Shown piece after piece: positions 8,204-17,043 of a DNA stretch of 64,000 nt (position 1 is the first letter of the stretch; each line of letters opens with the position of its first letter). The notes under the pieces were generated by a model, which saw only the letters and a list, made by a program, of their open reading frames with translations, was not told where the DNA came from and made no database searches. The position numbers were made by a program, and so were the translations under genes. The stretch is taken from assembly GCA_023460085.1 (NCBI GenBank), contig JAEWRI010000023.1:284503-348502 (forward strand), given 5' to 3'. The DNA comes from Bacillota bacterium. Its GTDB lineage: Bacteria; Bacillota; Clostridia; Christensenellales; SZUA-584.

Positions 8204-9559
8204 GTGAGCGCGGCGGAACAGCAGCGGCCATTGGCCTACATACCGCCCAATAACGCGGAAGCGGAGCGCAGCGTGCTCGGCAGCATGTTTCTGGACGCCA
8301 AGGCAGCTTACCTTGCGCTGGAGCGGCTGATTCCGGAGGACTTCTATTCTCAGCGCAACCGGCTGGTTTTCGGCGCGATGGCCGAACTGGCGGAAACGGG
8401 TGTGCCGATAGACACCGTAACGGTCGTCGATCGGCTGGAGCGCATGGGCCAGACCATGAACGCCGACGAAACCATCTACGTGGCGGATCTAGCCACCGCG
8501 GTTCCCAGCGCCTCCAACATCGGCTACTACGTGGAAATCGTGGAGCAGAAGGCGGTGCTGCGCGCGCTCATCGCTGCGGGCAACCAGATCATCCGGGATG
8601 CCGCCGCGTGCGAGGACGCCGCCGAAGAAGTGGTCAACCGCGCGGGTGATCTCATCTACCAGATCGCCGTCAAACGCCGGCGCGATTCGCTGGAGCACAT
8701 CAAGCGCGCGCTGCTGGAGGGCTATAAGCTCATCGGCGAGGCGATGCGCAACGACAGAGGCATGCTGGGTATTCCCACGGGCTTCAACAAGCTGGACTCC
8801 ATGCTGTCCGGCTTGCAGGGCGGACAGCTCATCGTCGTCGCGGGGCGGCCCGGCATGGGCAAGACGAGCTTCGCGCTCAACATCGCGCAGCACGTCGCCA
8901 TCAAGGACAAGGTGCCCACCGCCGTATTCTCGCTAGAAATGTCGCGTGAGCAGCTGGCGCTGCGCATGCTGTGCGGCGAAGCGCATGTGGACAGCCAAAA
9001 GACGCGGACGGGGGACCTCAGCAACGATGACCTGGATAAGCTAGCCTGGGCGGTGGATATTCTGGAAAACGCGCCGCTCTACGTGGACGATTCCCCTACC
9101 GTCACGGTAATGGAAATGCTGGCCAAGGCGCGGCGGCTAAAGCAGGAGAAGGGCCTCGGGCTCGTCATCATCGACTATCTCCAGCTGATGACCGGCAAGG
9201 AGCGGCGGGAAAACCGCCAGCAGGAGATCTCCGGCATGACGCGCAGCCTCAAAATCATGGCGAAGGAGATAGGCGTGCCGGTGATGGTGCTGTCCCAGCT
9301 CTCCCGCGCAAGTGAAAAACGCGACGACAAAAAACCGTTGCTATCCGACCTGCGTGAATCGGGCAGTATTGAGCAGGACGCAGACGTGGTCATGTTCATT
9401 CACCGCGACAGCTACTACAATCCGGAGGCGGACGCAGTTTCTCAGATTATCGTCGCAAAGCAGCGCAGCGGGCCTACCGGCACCGTAAACCTCGGCTGGA
9501 AGGGCAGCGAAACACAGTTCCGTGAGCTCGACAGCCACAGCGACGCCGACGCGATATAG
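8204..9559 (+). CDS. dnaB: replicative DNA helicase DnaB
   Basis: The 451-aa replicative helicase (DnaC in Bacillus nomenclature), a hexamer that unwinds DNA at the fork. The N-terminal helical domain begins AYIPPNNAEAERSVLGSMFLD. After the linker, the RecA-like domain has Walker A GRPGMGKT at 214-221, the Walker B segment LGLVIIDYLQLM, and the arginine-containing SDLRESGSIEQDADVVMFIHR region. Translation starts at a GTG preceded by GGAGGAG inside the end of rplI. Last gene of the operon; a strong terminator follows. Confidence 0.97.
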   Translation: MSAAEQQRPLAYIPPNNAEAERSVLGSMFLDAKAAYLALERLIPEDFYSQRNRLVFGAMAELAETGVPIDTVTVVDRLERMGQTMNADETIYVADLATAVPSASNIGYYVEIVEQKAVLRALIAAGNQIIRDAAACEDAAEEVVNRAGDLIYQIAVKRRRDSLEHIKRALLEGYKLIGEAMRNDRGMLGIPTGFNKLDSMLSGLQGGQLIVVAGRPGMGKTSFALNIAQHVAIKDKVPTAVFSLEMSREQLALRMLCGEAHVDSQKTRTGDLSNDDLDKLAWAVDILENAPLYVDDSPTVTVMEMLAKARRLKQEKGLGLVIIDYLQLMTGKERRENRQQEISGMTRSLKIMAKEIGVPVMVLSQLSRASEKRDDKKPLLSDLRESGSIEQDADVVMFIHRDSYYNPEADAVSQIIVAKQRSGPTGTVNLGWKGSETQFRELDSHSDADAI

Positions 9560-9583
9560 CATGCCGCGCAGAACCATAAAACA

Positions 9584-9617
9584 ACCGCCGGAGATCCTTT
9601 CTCCGGCGGTATTTGTT
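9584..9617. terminator. terminator between dnaB and the convergent zinc-ribbon gene
   Basis: ACCGCCGGAG (9584-9593) pairs perfectly with CTCCGGCGGT (9601-9610) around a 7-nt loop, followed by ATTTGTTTGC. It ends the dnaB operon and probably also affects the convergent gene ending at 9642. Confidence 0.8.
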
Positions 9618-9641
9618 TGCTTTCGCGCTGGCCGCAGAGAA

Positions 9642-10901
9642 TCAGCCGGGTTGAGCCGCGACATCCTTGTTAATCTCAGCCAGCACTTCCCCCTGAACCG
9701 CCAGCGTCATATCCTCCTGCGCCTGGGCGACTGTATCCAAATCGGTATCCTCCGGCTCCCGATGGTTCAAATCGCAATTCTCGTAAATATCGTCAAAGGC
9801 GAGATCCACCATGGTGCTTGCGAACGCGGCGTTTATGCCCATGCTAAGCGCGTCTGCCTGCCGCTGCAGGTCCCAATACACCCAATCCCCCCCGATGCTG
9901 TTATAGCGCGCCGGGTTGCTGATGCCACGCCCCTGCGCTTCAGCCTCATCCATCTTTCCCAGCAGAAAGTCGCAGACGTCATCCACATAGAACCGAACGC
10001 TTTCGCTGTAGGACACCGGGAAATCGTCCTCCCGTATTTCAGGGTACAACGCCTTCAGCTCATCCAGCGCCGCATGGGCTTCCGTACTCCAAGCCGCCAG
10101 ATTATCGCGCACCTCTCCCACCATAAAAGATTCGCCGTTTTTAATGTCATAGTACAGCGTTCCGATCTGACTCATGTTCGTTTCGACAATGGTCAGCTGG
10201 TTGGTAAACTGGCTGATTAGATCAACCTTGGGCGCCAGGGTATCCAGCAATGCCGAAATTTCCTGTGCGTACGCGTAAAACCGCTCATCCAGACAATCCG
10301 TATCACCTATTTCTTCCAGTAACTCCCGCGCCCGTTCAATGTGCTCTTCGCGGTAGGACGCAACCGGCTCCTTTTCCGCCTGAATCAGCGTTTTGCGCAT
10401 CACGAAATAGTATCGCAGCGCGTCCGCTTCTTCGCTTTCCAGGCTGTCCAGTGTCAGAAATGCCATATCAAATCGCCCGCTTGCGGCCTGATCCTCCGCG
10501 ATTTTAACCTGCGTGTATTGCCTCAGCTCCGCGGCGTGTTCTCCGCGCAGTCCGTCAAGCGTCTCAAATGCGGCAATGTATTCTCCGGCCTGTACCAGTT
10601 CCTTCGCATTCTTCAGCTTAACCGCGGGGTCCACAACGAAGATTACCAGCAAAATCGCCAGCACAAAGCCCAAGATGACGGATACCCTGACAATCCGCCA
10701 TCTCTTTTTTTTCGCATTCTCCCTCTCCAAATCCGATTCGGTTTTTGTAATCAACGATTTAAATCGGTTCCCGTCCGCGCTATCCGCCTGACGGGTGGCC
10801 TTTGGGGAATCGCCGCTATCGCCGCCCTGCATGCTTCCGCCGCAGTGTATGCAATAAAGATCACCTTCCTGATTTTCCATTCCGCATTTTTGACAGCGCA
10901 T
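9642..10901 (-). CDS. zinc-ribbon membrane protein with large extracytoplasmic domain
   Basis: A 419-aa protein. It opens with a zinc ribbon, MRCQKCGMENQEGDLYCIHCGG (four cysteines as two CxxC pairs), continues through a charged linker, has one transmembrane helix at about 72-91 (VSVILGFVLAILLVIFVVD), and then a helical, acidic exported region that includes TPR-like repeats (AKELVQAGEYIAAFETLDGL, ASGRFDMAFLTLDSLESEEA). This architecture is common in Firmicute proteins of unknown role. GGGAGGA lies before the ATG. It is convergent to dnaB. Function unknown; a scaffold or sensor at the membrane is conceivable. Confidence 0.75.
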   Translation of the reverse strand: MRCQKCGMENQEGDLYCIHCGGSMQGGDSGDSPKATRQADSADGNRFKSLITKTESDLERENAKKKRWRIVRVSVILGFVLAILLVIFVVDPAVKLKNAKELVQAGEYIAAFETLDGLRGEHAAELRQYTQVKIAEDQAASGRFDMAFLTLDSLESEEADALRYYFVMRKTLIQAEKEPVASYREEHIERARELLEEIGDTDCLDERFYAYAQEISALLDTLAPKVDLISQFTNQLTIVETNMSQIGTLYYDIKNGESFMVGEVRDNLAAWSTEAHAALDELKALYPEIREDDFPVSYSESVRFYVDDVCDFLLGKMDEAEAQGRGISNPARYNSIGGDWVYWDLQRQADALSMGINAAFASTMVDLAFDDIYENCDLNHREPEDTDLDTVAQAQEDMTLAVQGEVLAEINKDVAAQPG

Positions 10902-10976
10902 GGGTTATTCCTCCCAAAATTATGAATACAGATACCGTACCATACGTATTGGAATCTGTAAAGAAATGCACGCACA

Positions 10977-11003
10977 AAGGGGACAGCGGGTAACTGTCCC
11001 CTT
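10977..11003. repeat. palindromic unit AAGGGGACAG...CTGTCCCCTT
   Basis: A perfect 10-bp inverted repeat (10977-10986 and 10994-11003) with a 7-nt loop lies between the zinc-ribbon gene and the 3' end of the serpin operon. It has no T-run on either strand, so a terminator is not the obvious reading. The form resembles short dispersed palindromic units (REP-like), but only one copy is present in this window. Confidence 0.45.
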
Positions 11004-11098
11004 CGCGCTGGTGAATATATGGGAGCGTCCGGACGGGTGGGAGCCTGTCCGAAACTGTTTATACAGAGTCATTACAGGCGGACTGCGCCGCCAAGCCG

Positions 11099-12343
11099 TC
11101 AGTGCTGTGCGGGATTGTTGACGGCACCGAGGAAAGCAATGGTACCGTCCTCCAGGGAATAGATGGCGAATACGAACGGCCTGTCGGCATAGAACGTTGC
11201 AGGAGACATCGGCATGGCTCCGTTTTCAATCCCGACCTCCGTCGCCGCACCCGCTTCCGCGCCGAGCTCATCCACGCGGATATAGCACTTGTGCAGCACC
11301 TCGTTGATGAAGAGGGAGTTCGCCTCCTCCGTCATGCGGGAAAAATCCGCCGCGTTCGAATCAAAGGCGGCGCTCATGCCCATGTTCACCAGCGTATCCT
11401 TGAGCGAAGCGGATGCCATGAAGTCGAACTTGGGCAGCCTGATCGATACCTGCTGCTCGTCCAGCCCCGAAAGCGCCGCTGCAAAGCTGTCTCCGTCCAG
11501 CATCGGAAGCATATCGGCAATGCCGGTGCCTTCGGCGGGCAGCAGCAGCGCCATCGCGTACCGGCCGCCGCTGCTCTCGCTCTTGAACTGCAGCGATATC
11601 ATCGTGAACAGGTCGTTGCCGTAGTAGGGTACCGACCAATCGCTGTTCATGAACGACACGGACACCGTGCCGGAGGGCGCGGCAAAATCGCCGTCGTGAG
11701 TGTTGTCCGCTTCGAAAGGCAGCACCCAGTCGCCCAGATAGTAAAGCGCGTTGCAGAGTATCAGCTCCGTGTCCCCGCTCGGCTCCTCCGCCAGCAGTTG
11801 CGGTATCGTTTTATGCGTCTTGCTGCTGACCCAGGCGTTGATGTCGTCCTTCGCGCCCGGAATATTGAGTTCGTACGCATCGGCCATAAAATCGCCGGTG
11901 CAGGTGTCGATAAACTCCTGACGATAAGTGAAATTGTCGCCCAGCCAGACGGAATTGGCCGCTTCCATACCGCTCGTGTTGGCACGCCACATCAGCTGGC
12001 GGCACGCTTCGATGATTTCCTCATCGGAAAGCGCGGAGAGGCCCAGCGTATCCTTCATCTGCTCCGCCGTGTCGCCCGCAGCGCCCGCACGCGTCATCGC
12101 CAGCGCCAGCTCCAAACTCACCGGAGAAAGCGCGAGATTCACATCCGTACCGTACAGCTTGCCCGCGATGCCGAAACCAAAGTCGTTGACGCCGCGCGAA
12201 AAATTATCCCCGAGAGATTCGATGGGCTGCAGCGTAATCTCGGCCTTGTAGCCCATTGCCTGAATCCCGTCTCTGGATGCCGAACCCGCGCAGCCCGCCA
12301 GCACCAGCGCAGCCGCCAGCACCGCCAGCAAAAGCTTTTTCAT
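11099..12343 (-). CDS. lipoprotein serpin (serine protease inhibitor), second of a tandem pair
   Basis: A 414-aa serpin with an N-terminal signal and lipobox (LVLAGC, Cys18), so it should be tethered outside the cell. The serpin fold is clear from NLALSPVSLELALAMTRAGAAGDTAEQM, FMADAYELNIPGAKDDINAWVSSKT, LILCNALYYLGDW and the ending YADRPFVFAIYSLEDGTIAFLGAVNNP. The reactive-loop hinge DELGAEAGAATEVG has the small residues needed for loop insertion, so it should be inhibitory. Counting from the hinge glutamate puts the scissile bond near ENG-AMPM. GGGAGG precedes the ATG. It lies 12 nt after its paralogue. The target protease is unknown; host or competitor proteases are the usual suggestion. 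Confidence 0.92.
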   Translation of the reverse strand: MKKLLLAVLAAALVLAGCAGSASRDGIQAMGYKAEITLQPIESLGDNFSRGVNDFGFGIAGKLYGTDVNLALSPVSLELALAMTRAGAAGDTAEQMKDTLGLSALSDEEIIEACRQLMWRANTSGMEAANSVWLGDNFTYRQEFIDTCTGDFMADAYELNIPGAKDDINAWVSSKTHKTIPQLLAEEPSGDTELILCNALYYLGDWVLPFEADNTHDGDFAAPSGTVSVSFMNSDWSVPYYGNDLFTMISLQFKSESSGGRYAMALLLPAEGTGIADMLPMLDGDSFAAALSGLDEQQVSIRLPKFDFMASASLKDTLVNMGMSAAFDSNAADFSRMTEEANSLFINEVLHKCYIRVDELGAEAGAATEVGIENGAMPMSPATFYADRPFVFAIYSLEDGTIAFLGAVNNPAQH

Positions 12344-12355
12344 CCCAACCTCCCG

Positions 12356-13618
12356 TCAGCCCTGAGAAACATCGTTCACCGCGCCCAGAAACGCGATGGC
12401 GCCGTCCTCAAGGGAATAAATTGCAAATACAAAGGGCCTGTCGGCCTTGAATTCCACCGCGTTGTCCGGCAGCATGATGGCGGTTTCGCGCATCTCCACC
12501 ACCGTAACGGCGGCGGCTTCCGCGCCCAGCTCATCCACCTTCACAAAGCATTTGTGCAGCACGTCGTCGATGCACAGCCCGGTCTGCTCCGCTGTCATCG
12601 CGGTAAAGTCCGCGCCGTCGGAAAAGGCCAGCTCCATACCCGCGTCCATCAGCATATCCCGGAGCGAAGAAAAGTACGAAAACTCAAACTTGGGCAGGCT
12701 GACGATGGCGTTGCGTGTTTCCGCGCCGGAGAGCGCCTGCGCAAACTGTTCTGCGGACATCGAAGCAAGCAGCGCATCCACAGAGCTGTCCTCGTCGGGC
12801 AGCAGGAATGCCATCGCATACTGACCGCCGCCTTCTTCTCCCTTGAAACCGAGTGTGATCATGGAAAAGCCGTCACCGTCATAAAAAGGAAGGGCGCGCG
12901 TGCTGTGCATGAAAGGCGCGGTTACGCTGCCGCCCGCCGCCGATTGAAATTCCTCGTCATAAGTTTCGTCCGCTGTGAAGGGTTCCTCCCAGTCGCCCAG
13001 GAAATAGAGCGCGTTGGCAAGCACCATCCGGATGCCGGGATCCAGCTCCTGCTCGATGATATCATTGATGCGGCCTTTCGTTTTCTCGCTGGCCCAGGCG
13101 TTGATAGCGTCCATCGCGCCCGGAATCTGCAGCGCATACGCATCCGCCATGAAATCATCCGTGCAGCTCGCCGCGAACTCGTCGCTGAGTGTAAGGCCCT
13201 GCCCCACCCAGAGCGCGTTGGCGGCTTCCATACCGCCGGTGTTGGCACGCCACATCAGCGCGCGGCAGGCGTCCGCAATCTGCTGGTCGGACAGCCCGGA
13301 AAGCTTGAGCGCCGCGGCCATATCCTCCTTGGTCTGCCCCACCGCGCCCGCGCGCGTCATCGCGAGCGCCAGCTCAATGCTCACGGGCGAGAGTGCGAGA
13401 TTATCGCTGCCGTACAGATACGCCGCGGCGGAAAATCCGAAATCGTTGATTCCATTCACGAAGTCTGAATTCAGCGGGCCTACGGGCTGCGCCACGAGCT
13501 CCGCTTTATAACTCATGCCCTTAACGCCAGAATCGCCGCCGGAAAGACTGGGCGCGCTCTGCGCCGTGCATCCGGCGAGCACACCCAGCGCCAATATCGC
13601 AAGCAGAACCTTTTTCAT
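12356..13618 (-). CDS. lipoprotein serpin, first of a tandem pair
   Basis: A 420-aa paralogue of the downstream serpin. The lipobox LGVLAGC places the lipidated cysteine at residue 17. Serpin core motifs are intact: NLALSPVSIELALAMTRAGAVGQTKEDM, LANALYFLGDWEEPF, and the C-terminal FKADRPFVFAIYSLEDGAIAFLGAVND. The hinge DELGAEAAAVTVVE is compatible with inhibition. The reactive loop then differs completely from the neighbour (MRETAIMLPD, predicted cleavage near RET-AIM), implying a different protease specificity. The start at 13618 is chosen over 13630 because GGAG lies 6 nt before it. The two serpins form a two-gene operon. Confidence 0.92.
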   Translation of the reverse strand: MKKVLLAILALGVLAGCTAQSAPSLSGGDSGVKGMSYKAELVAQPVGPLNSDFVNGINDFGFSAAAYLYGSDNLALSPVSIELALAMTRAGAVGQTKEDMAAALKLSGLSDQQIADACRALMWRANTGGMEAANALWVGQGLTLSDEFAASCTDDFMADAYALQIPGAMDAINAWASEKTKGRINDIIEQELDPGIRMVLANALYFLGDWEEPFTADETYDEEFQSAAGGSVTAPFMHSTRALPFYDGDGFSMITLGFKGEEGGGQYAMAFLLPDEDSSVDALLASMSAEQFAQALSGAETRNAIVSLPKFEFSYFSSLRDMLMDAGMELAFSDGADFTAMTAEQTGLCIDDVLHKCFVKVDELGAEAAAVTVVEMRETAIMLPDNAVEFKADRPFVFAIYSLEDGAIAFLGAVNDVSQG

Positions 13619-13715
13619 ACCGCACTCCAAAACTCATTTTATCTTTAGGACGCAGCGGCAGATTAAAAAGTTCCCCGGGCATTGCGCCGCTTTTTTTATC
13701 CCCCCTGCATCTCTC

Positions 13716-13744
13716 TTTACAAAGCCGCGTATTGTTTGTAATAT
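13716..13744 (+). promoter_or_regulatory. promoter of the patatin-like gene
   Basis: TTTACA (13716-13721), 17-nt spacer, TAATAT (13739-13744). The leader to the ATG at 13777 is about 25 nt. Confidence 0.55.
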
Positions 13745-13776
13745 ATGGTCGGAAATGCATCACGGCAGGAGGAAAT

Positions 13777-14571
13777 ATGAAAGTCGGACGTACGAAAAGC
13801 GGGATTGCATTCGGCGGTGGCGGCACGCGCGGCTTTGCGCACATCGGCGCGATCCGCGTCTTTCAGGAGAACCATATCGACTTTGACTATGTGGCGGGCA
13901 ACTCTGCCGGGGCCATCGCGGGCGCGCTGTTCGCGGCAGGCGTACCCTGGCAGGAGCTTTACGACTTTGCGCATAACATCCGTGACAGAAACGTAATTCC
14001 GAAAAAGCCCATATTTTCCTATATGAGCAGCGAGATCATTGAACAGCTGGCGGACTGCTTTCTGAAGGACAAAACCTTCAGCGAGCTCAAAAAGCCTTTC
14101 TGCGCCGTTGCGGTGGATCTGGAGCGCGGTACGCTGGAAACGCTGTCGCGCGGAAATGTTTCCAAGGCGCTCTCGGCAAGCTGCGCCGTGCCGGGCGTAT
14201 TTCAGCCGGTACGCATCGGGAAGCGGACTTATATCGACGGCGGCACGCTGCGCAGCATCCCCACCGAGACCGTCCGCGCGATGGGTGCCGAGAGGGTGGT
14301 GGGGATCAACCTCAACGCGGAACGCGGACGCGGCACGCAAAGCCTGAAACGGCTGGATGTGTTTCTCGCGGCGTACAATATGAGCGTCAATGTCAACAGT
14401 CAAATCTGTGCGCAGTATGCGGATATCATGCTGTCGCCCGCGCTGGATCCATACCGCAGGCACCAGATTAAGAGCATCGAAAGCATGATCCGCATCGGTG
14501 AAGAGGAAGCGCGCGCGCACCTTCATGAGATAAAAGCGATATTAAATGGTTCAGACCCGGCGCTTGCTTAA
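13777..14571 (+). CDS. patatin-like phospholipase family protein
   Basis: A 264-aa serine acyl-hydrolase of the RssA/NTE-type patatin family. It shows the oxyanion glycine motif GIAFGGGGTRGFAHIGAI at about 9-26, the nucleophile elbow GNSAG at about 46-50, and the catalytic aspartate motif DGG followed by TLRSIPTETVRAMGA. There is no signal peptide, so it acts in the cytosol or at the inner membrane face. The start at 13777 has AGGAGG 5 nt upstream; an earlier in-frame ATG at 13732 has none. It is divergent from the serpin operon. Substrate unknown, likely lipid or acyl-ester. Confidence 0.9.
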   Translation: MKVGRTKSGIAFGGGGTRGFAHIGAIRVFQENHIDFDYVAGNSAGAIAGALFAAGVPWQELYDFAHNIRDRNVIPKKPIFSYMSSEIIEQLADCFLKDKTFSELKKPFCAVAVDLERGTLETLSRGNVSKALSASCAVPGVFQPVRIGKRTYIDGGTLRSIPTETVRAMGAERVVGINLNAERGRGTQSLKRLDVFLAAYNMSVNVNSQICAQYADIMLSPALDPYRRHQIKSIESMIRIGEEEARAHLHEIKAILNGSDPALA

Positions 14572-14615
14572 CTGGGCTATCCTTTGTTGCGCTTGCATAA
14601 GCCTCATGACGCACC

Positions 14616-14653
14616 AACGCCGCACTCACAATCGAGAATGCGGCGTTGTTTTC
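14616..14653. terminator. terminator downstream of the patatin-like gene
   Basis: AACGCCGCA (14616-14624) and TGCGGCGTT (14639-14647) form a 9-bp stem with a 14-nt loop, followed by GTTTTCT. It lies between two convergent genes. The rest of the 115-bp gap shows nothing else. Confidence 0.7.
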
Positions 14654-14686
14654 TGCCTCCGGAGAGCGTTTGGTTGGTTTTTCAGA

Positions 14687-15181
14687 TCACGCTTCATCCA
14701 TCATGTGATAATAGACCACACTGACAGCCGGAAGATCGCGAAATGTGGTCATCATAACTGATAATTTCCATCCTTTTTCTTCCCAGCCGATATACTCCGT
14801 ACCCGATTCGAGCGTTCCCTGACTGCCCTCACCAAACTCTGAGGTCAATTGCTCCAGCACTTTTTGATAAAACTGTTCTCTGTCCGATTCTTCTTCAAAG
14901 GCCTTACGAATAGCAACATTCACATCCATATCGGTAACACTGATGGCTCCGGACCAATTGTTGCCCCAAACCTCAATGCTGTCGAAAACAAAATTATCAG
15001 CTATCTCCAGGCTTTTTTGTTCATACTGATATCCGCTTAATATTTTCTTAACCCCATTTGCATCAGATACATCATCAAATGTCCCGAAGAATTCGTCAAA
15101 TGTTTGCCATTTCGATGCACATCCGGCGAGTATCCCCATCACCATAAAAACAACCAGTAGCAACAGAATAAGCCGCTTCAT
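14687..15181 (-). CDS. hypothetical lipoprotein, about 164 aa
   Basis: A secreted lipoprotein: MKRLILLLLVVFMVMGILAGC is a typical signal with a lipobox (GILAGC). The mature part (KWQTFDEFFGTFDDVSDANGVKKILSGYQYEQKSLEIADNFVFDSIEVWGN...) is small and globular, and I cannot assign a family. AGGAGG precedes the ATG at 15181; an earlier in-frame start at 15208 would place the signal internally and is disfavoured. It is less GC-rich than its neighbours, which might indicate later acquisition. Confidence 0.7.
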   Translation of the reverse strand: MKRLILLLLVVFMVMGILAGCASKWQTFDEFFGTFDDVSDANGVKKILSGYQYEQKSLEIADNFVFDSIEVWGNNWSGAISVTDMDVNVAIRKAFEEESDREQFYQKVLEQLTSEFGEGSQGTLESGTEYIGWEEKGWKLSVMMTTFRDLPAVSVVYYHMMDEA

Positions 15182-15291
15182 ATGCTGTCCTCCTATATTT
15201 TCCGCCATTATACCGCTATTTCAAATGCATTTCCATATGTATGTCATCAAGTTTTTTAACTGCGGCATGAAACCATAGTTTAATATAAGGG

Positions 15292-15320
15292 TTGCGCACT
15301 TCCTGCGAATGATGTAATAT
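15292..15320 (+). promoter_or_regulatory. promoter of the symporter gene
   Basis: TTGCGC (15292-15297), 17-nt spacer, TAATAT (15315-15320). The leader of about 65 nt is AT-rich and contains no obvious structured element. Confidence 0.5.
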
Positions 15321-15391
15321 CTTGCTTGTAGAAAAGCAGTACGGTAGGTTTTTTTAATTTTCACTTTTTGTAGTACGGAAGGAAGGTAGTT

Positions 15392-16939
15392 ATGGCTGTC
15401 CAAATCATCATTCTCTGTATCTATGTTGCCATTCTTTTAACCATTGGTTTCGTTTCACGGCGCAAAGCCCAAACCGTCAACGACTTTTTCCTGGGCGGGC
15501 GCAAAATGGGCGCTTGGATGACGGCGTTTGCGTATGGAACGACGTATTTTTCCGCAGTCATTTTCATGGGGTACGCAGGCAGGTTCGGCTGGAGCATGGG
15601 CGTTTCCGTCACCTGGATCGGCATCGCCAACGCGCTGATTGGCTCTCTGGCGGTATGGAAGCTGATGGCGCGGCCCACGCGTGAAATCACGCAGCGGCTG
15701 GATGCCTCCACCATGCCGGACTTCTTCAAGAAGCGGTACCAGTCGCCTAATATGAAGACCGTTGCGGCACTGCTGATATTCATTTTCCTTGTGCCGTATT
15801 GCGCCAGCGTGTATCAGGGACTGAGTTTGTTTTTTGAAAGCGTATTTCACATCAGCTACACATGGTGCATGATCGTCATGGCGGTGCTGACGGCAGTCTA
15901 TTTACTGGCCGGGGGGTACATCGCCACGGCCATGGCGGATTTCTTTCAGGGCATCGTCATGGTTGCGGGCGTGATCATCATGGTGGCGTTCGTACTGGGC
16001 AGCGATGCCGTTGGGGGGCTTTCCGGCGGACTGGAAAAGCTTTCGCAGGTACCGGAAGTGGGCTCAGCCCTCTCCGCGCCGTTCGGCTCCGCGCAAAACG
16101 CCGTGGGGCTCATCTCCATCATACTGCTTACCAGCCTCGGCACCTGGGGCATGCCGCAGATGGTACATAAGTTCTATGCCATCCGCGACGCGAAGGCCAT
16201 CAAGCGGGGTACGTTGATCTCCACCCTGTTCGCGCTTGTCATCGGGGGCAGCGCCTACTTTGTGGGCGGCTTCGGCAGGCTGTTCGCGTCGGGATTCTCG
16301 GAAAGCACCACAGCCGCAATTGCCGGTAAGAATCTGGACGTGGTGATGCCCGCGGTTCTGACTCAGGCGCTGCCTCCGTGGCTGCTGGGCTTAATCCTCG
16401 TGCTGCTGCTGGCGGCTTCGATGTCCACGCTTTCTTCGCTCGTGCTCGTATCCTCCTCCTCTATCTCCATGGATTTGATAAAGGGATCCATCAAACCGGC
16501 CATGAGTGAAAAAGGAACCATGACCTGGATGCGGTCGCTGTGCGCGCTGTTTGTGCTGCTGTCCCTGTTACTGGCGCTGTTTAAAATCGACGCGATTTCC
16601 ACGCTGATGTCGTACTCCTGGGGCGCTCTTTCCGGGTGCTTCCTCGCTCCGTTCCTGCTGGGTGTCCGCTGGAAGGGCATGACCCGGGCGGGCGGATGGG
16701 CCGGCATTATCACAGGTCTTGGGGTCGTCGTACCGCTGATGATACTCAATGCGACAGGCGGCATACTGCCGGCGTGGATGAGCCCGTTGGCCATCGGTTC
16801 CATGGCAATGCTGATATCCCTCATCGTAACGCCCATCGTCAGCCTGATGACGCGCAAGTTCGAACCGGCGCACATCGCCGCGGTGTTCGGAGAAGCGTCG
16901 ATCTCCGCAGAAGCGGGCGGCGAAGCAGCGGGAGCCTGA
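15392..16939 (+). CDS. sodium:solute symporter (SSS family)
   Basis: A 515-aa polytopic permease of the solute:sodium symporter family (PutP/SGLT fold), with about 13 hydrophobic helices. Typical features are the N-terminal helix QIIILCIYVAILLTIGFVSRR, the loop NDFFLGGRKMGAWMTAFAYGTTYFSAVIFMGYAGRFGWSMG with the conserved FLGGR and GWxxG elements, and DFFQGIVMVAGVIIMV. The helix LAASMSTLSSLVLVSSSSISMDL carries the serine/threonine-rich sodium-site region. The substrate cannot be decided from sequence (amino acid, sugar or organic acid). A GGAAGGAAGG ribosome site precedes the ATG. It is monocistronic with its own terminator. Confidence 0.9.
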   Translation: MAVQIIILCIYVAILLTIGFVSRRKAQTVNDFFLGGRKMGAWMTAFAYGTTYFSAVIFMGYAGRFGWSMGVSVTWIGIANALIGSLAVWKLMARPTREITQRLDASTMPDFFKKRYQSPNMKTVAALLIFIFLVPYCASVYQGLSLFFESVFHISYTWCMIVMAVLTAVYLLAGGYIATAMADFFQGIVMVAGVIIMVAFVLGSDAVGGLSGGLEKLSQVPEVGSALSAPFGSAQNAVGLISIILLTSLGTWGMPQMVHKFYAIRDAKAIKRGTLISTLFALVIGGSAYFVGGFGRLFASGFSESTTAAIAGKNLDVVMPAVLTQALPPWLLGLILVLLLAASMSTLSSLVLVSSSSISMDLIKGSIKPAMSEKGTMTWMRSLCALFVLLSLLLALFKIDAISTLMSYSWGALSGCFLAPFLLGVRWKGMTRAGGWAGIITGLGVVVPLMILNATGGILPAWMSPLAIGSMAMLISLIVTPIVSLMTRKFEPAHIAAVFGEASISAEAGGEAAGA

Positions 16940-16974
16940 ACTCGAAAAAATCAGTGAAGGAAAGCTCATTAAAC

Positions 16975-17008
16975 AAGCCCTGTCCAATCATGATTGGACA
17001 GGGCTTTA
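16975..17008. terminator. bidirectional hairpin after the symporter
   Basis: AAGCCCTGTCCAATCA (16975-16990) is followed directly by its exact reverse complement (16991-17006), a 32-bp perfect palindrome. It lies between the convergent symporter and flavodiiron genes. A-rich and T-rich flanks suit termination in both directions. Confidence 0.75.
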
Positions 17009-17043
17009 TCACACAGGCTCAACACCGCACTGTTTTTGCACCG

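Noticed and set aside
11102..13468. A 788-codon open frame antisense to both serpins
   Set aside because: It is created by the GC-rich codon usage of the serpin genes. Its protein is Arg/His-rich without any domain, and the serpins on the other strand are unmistakable.
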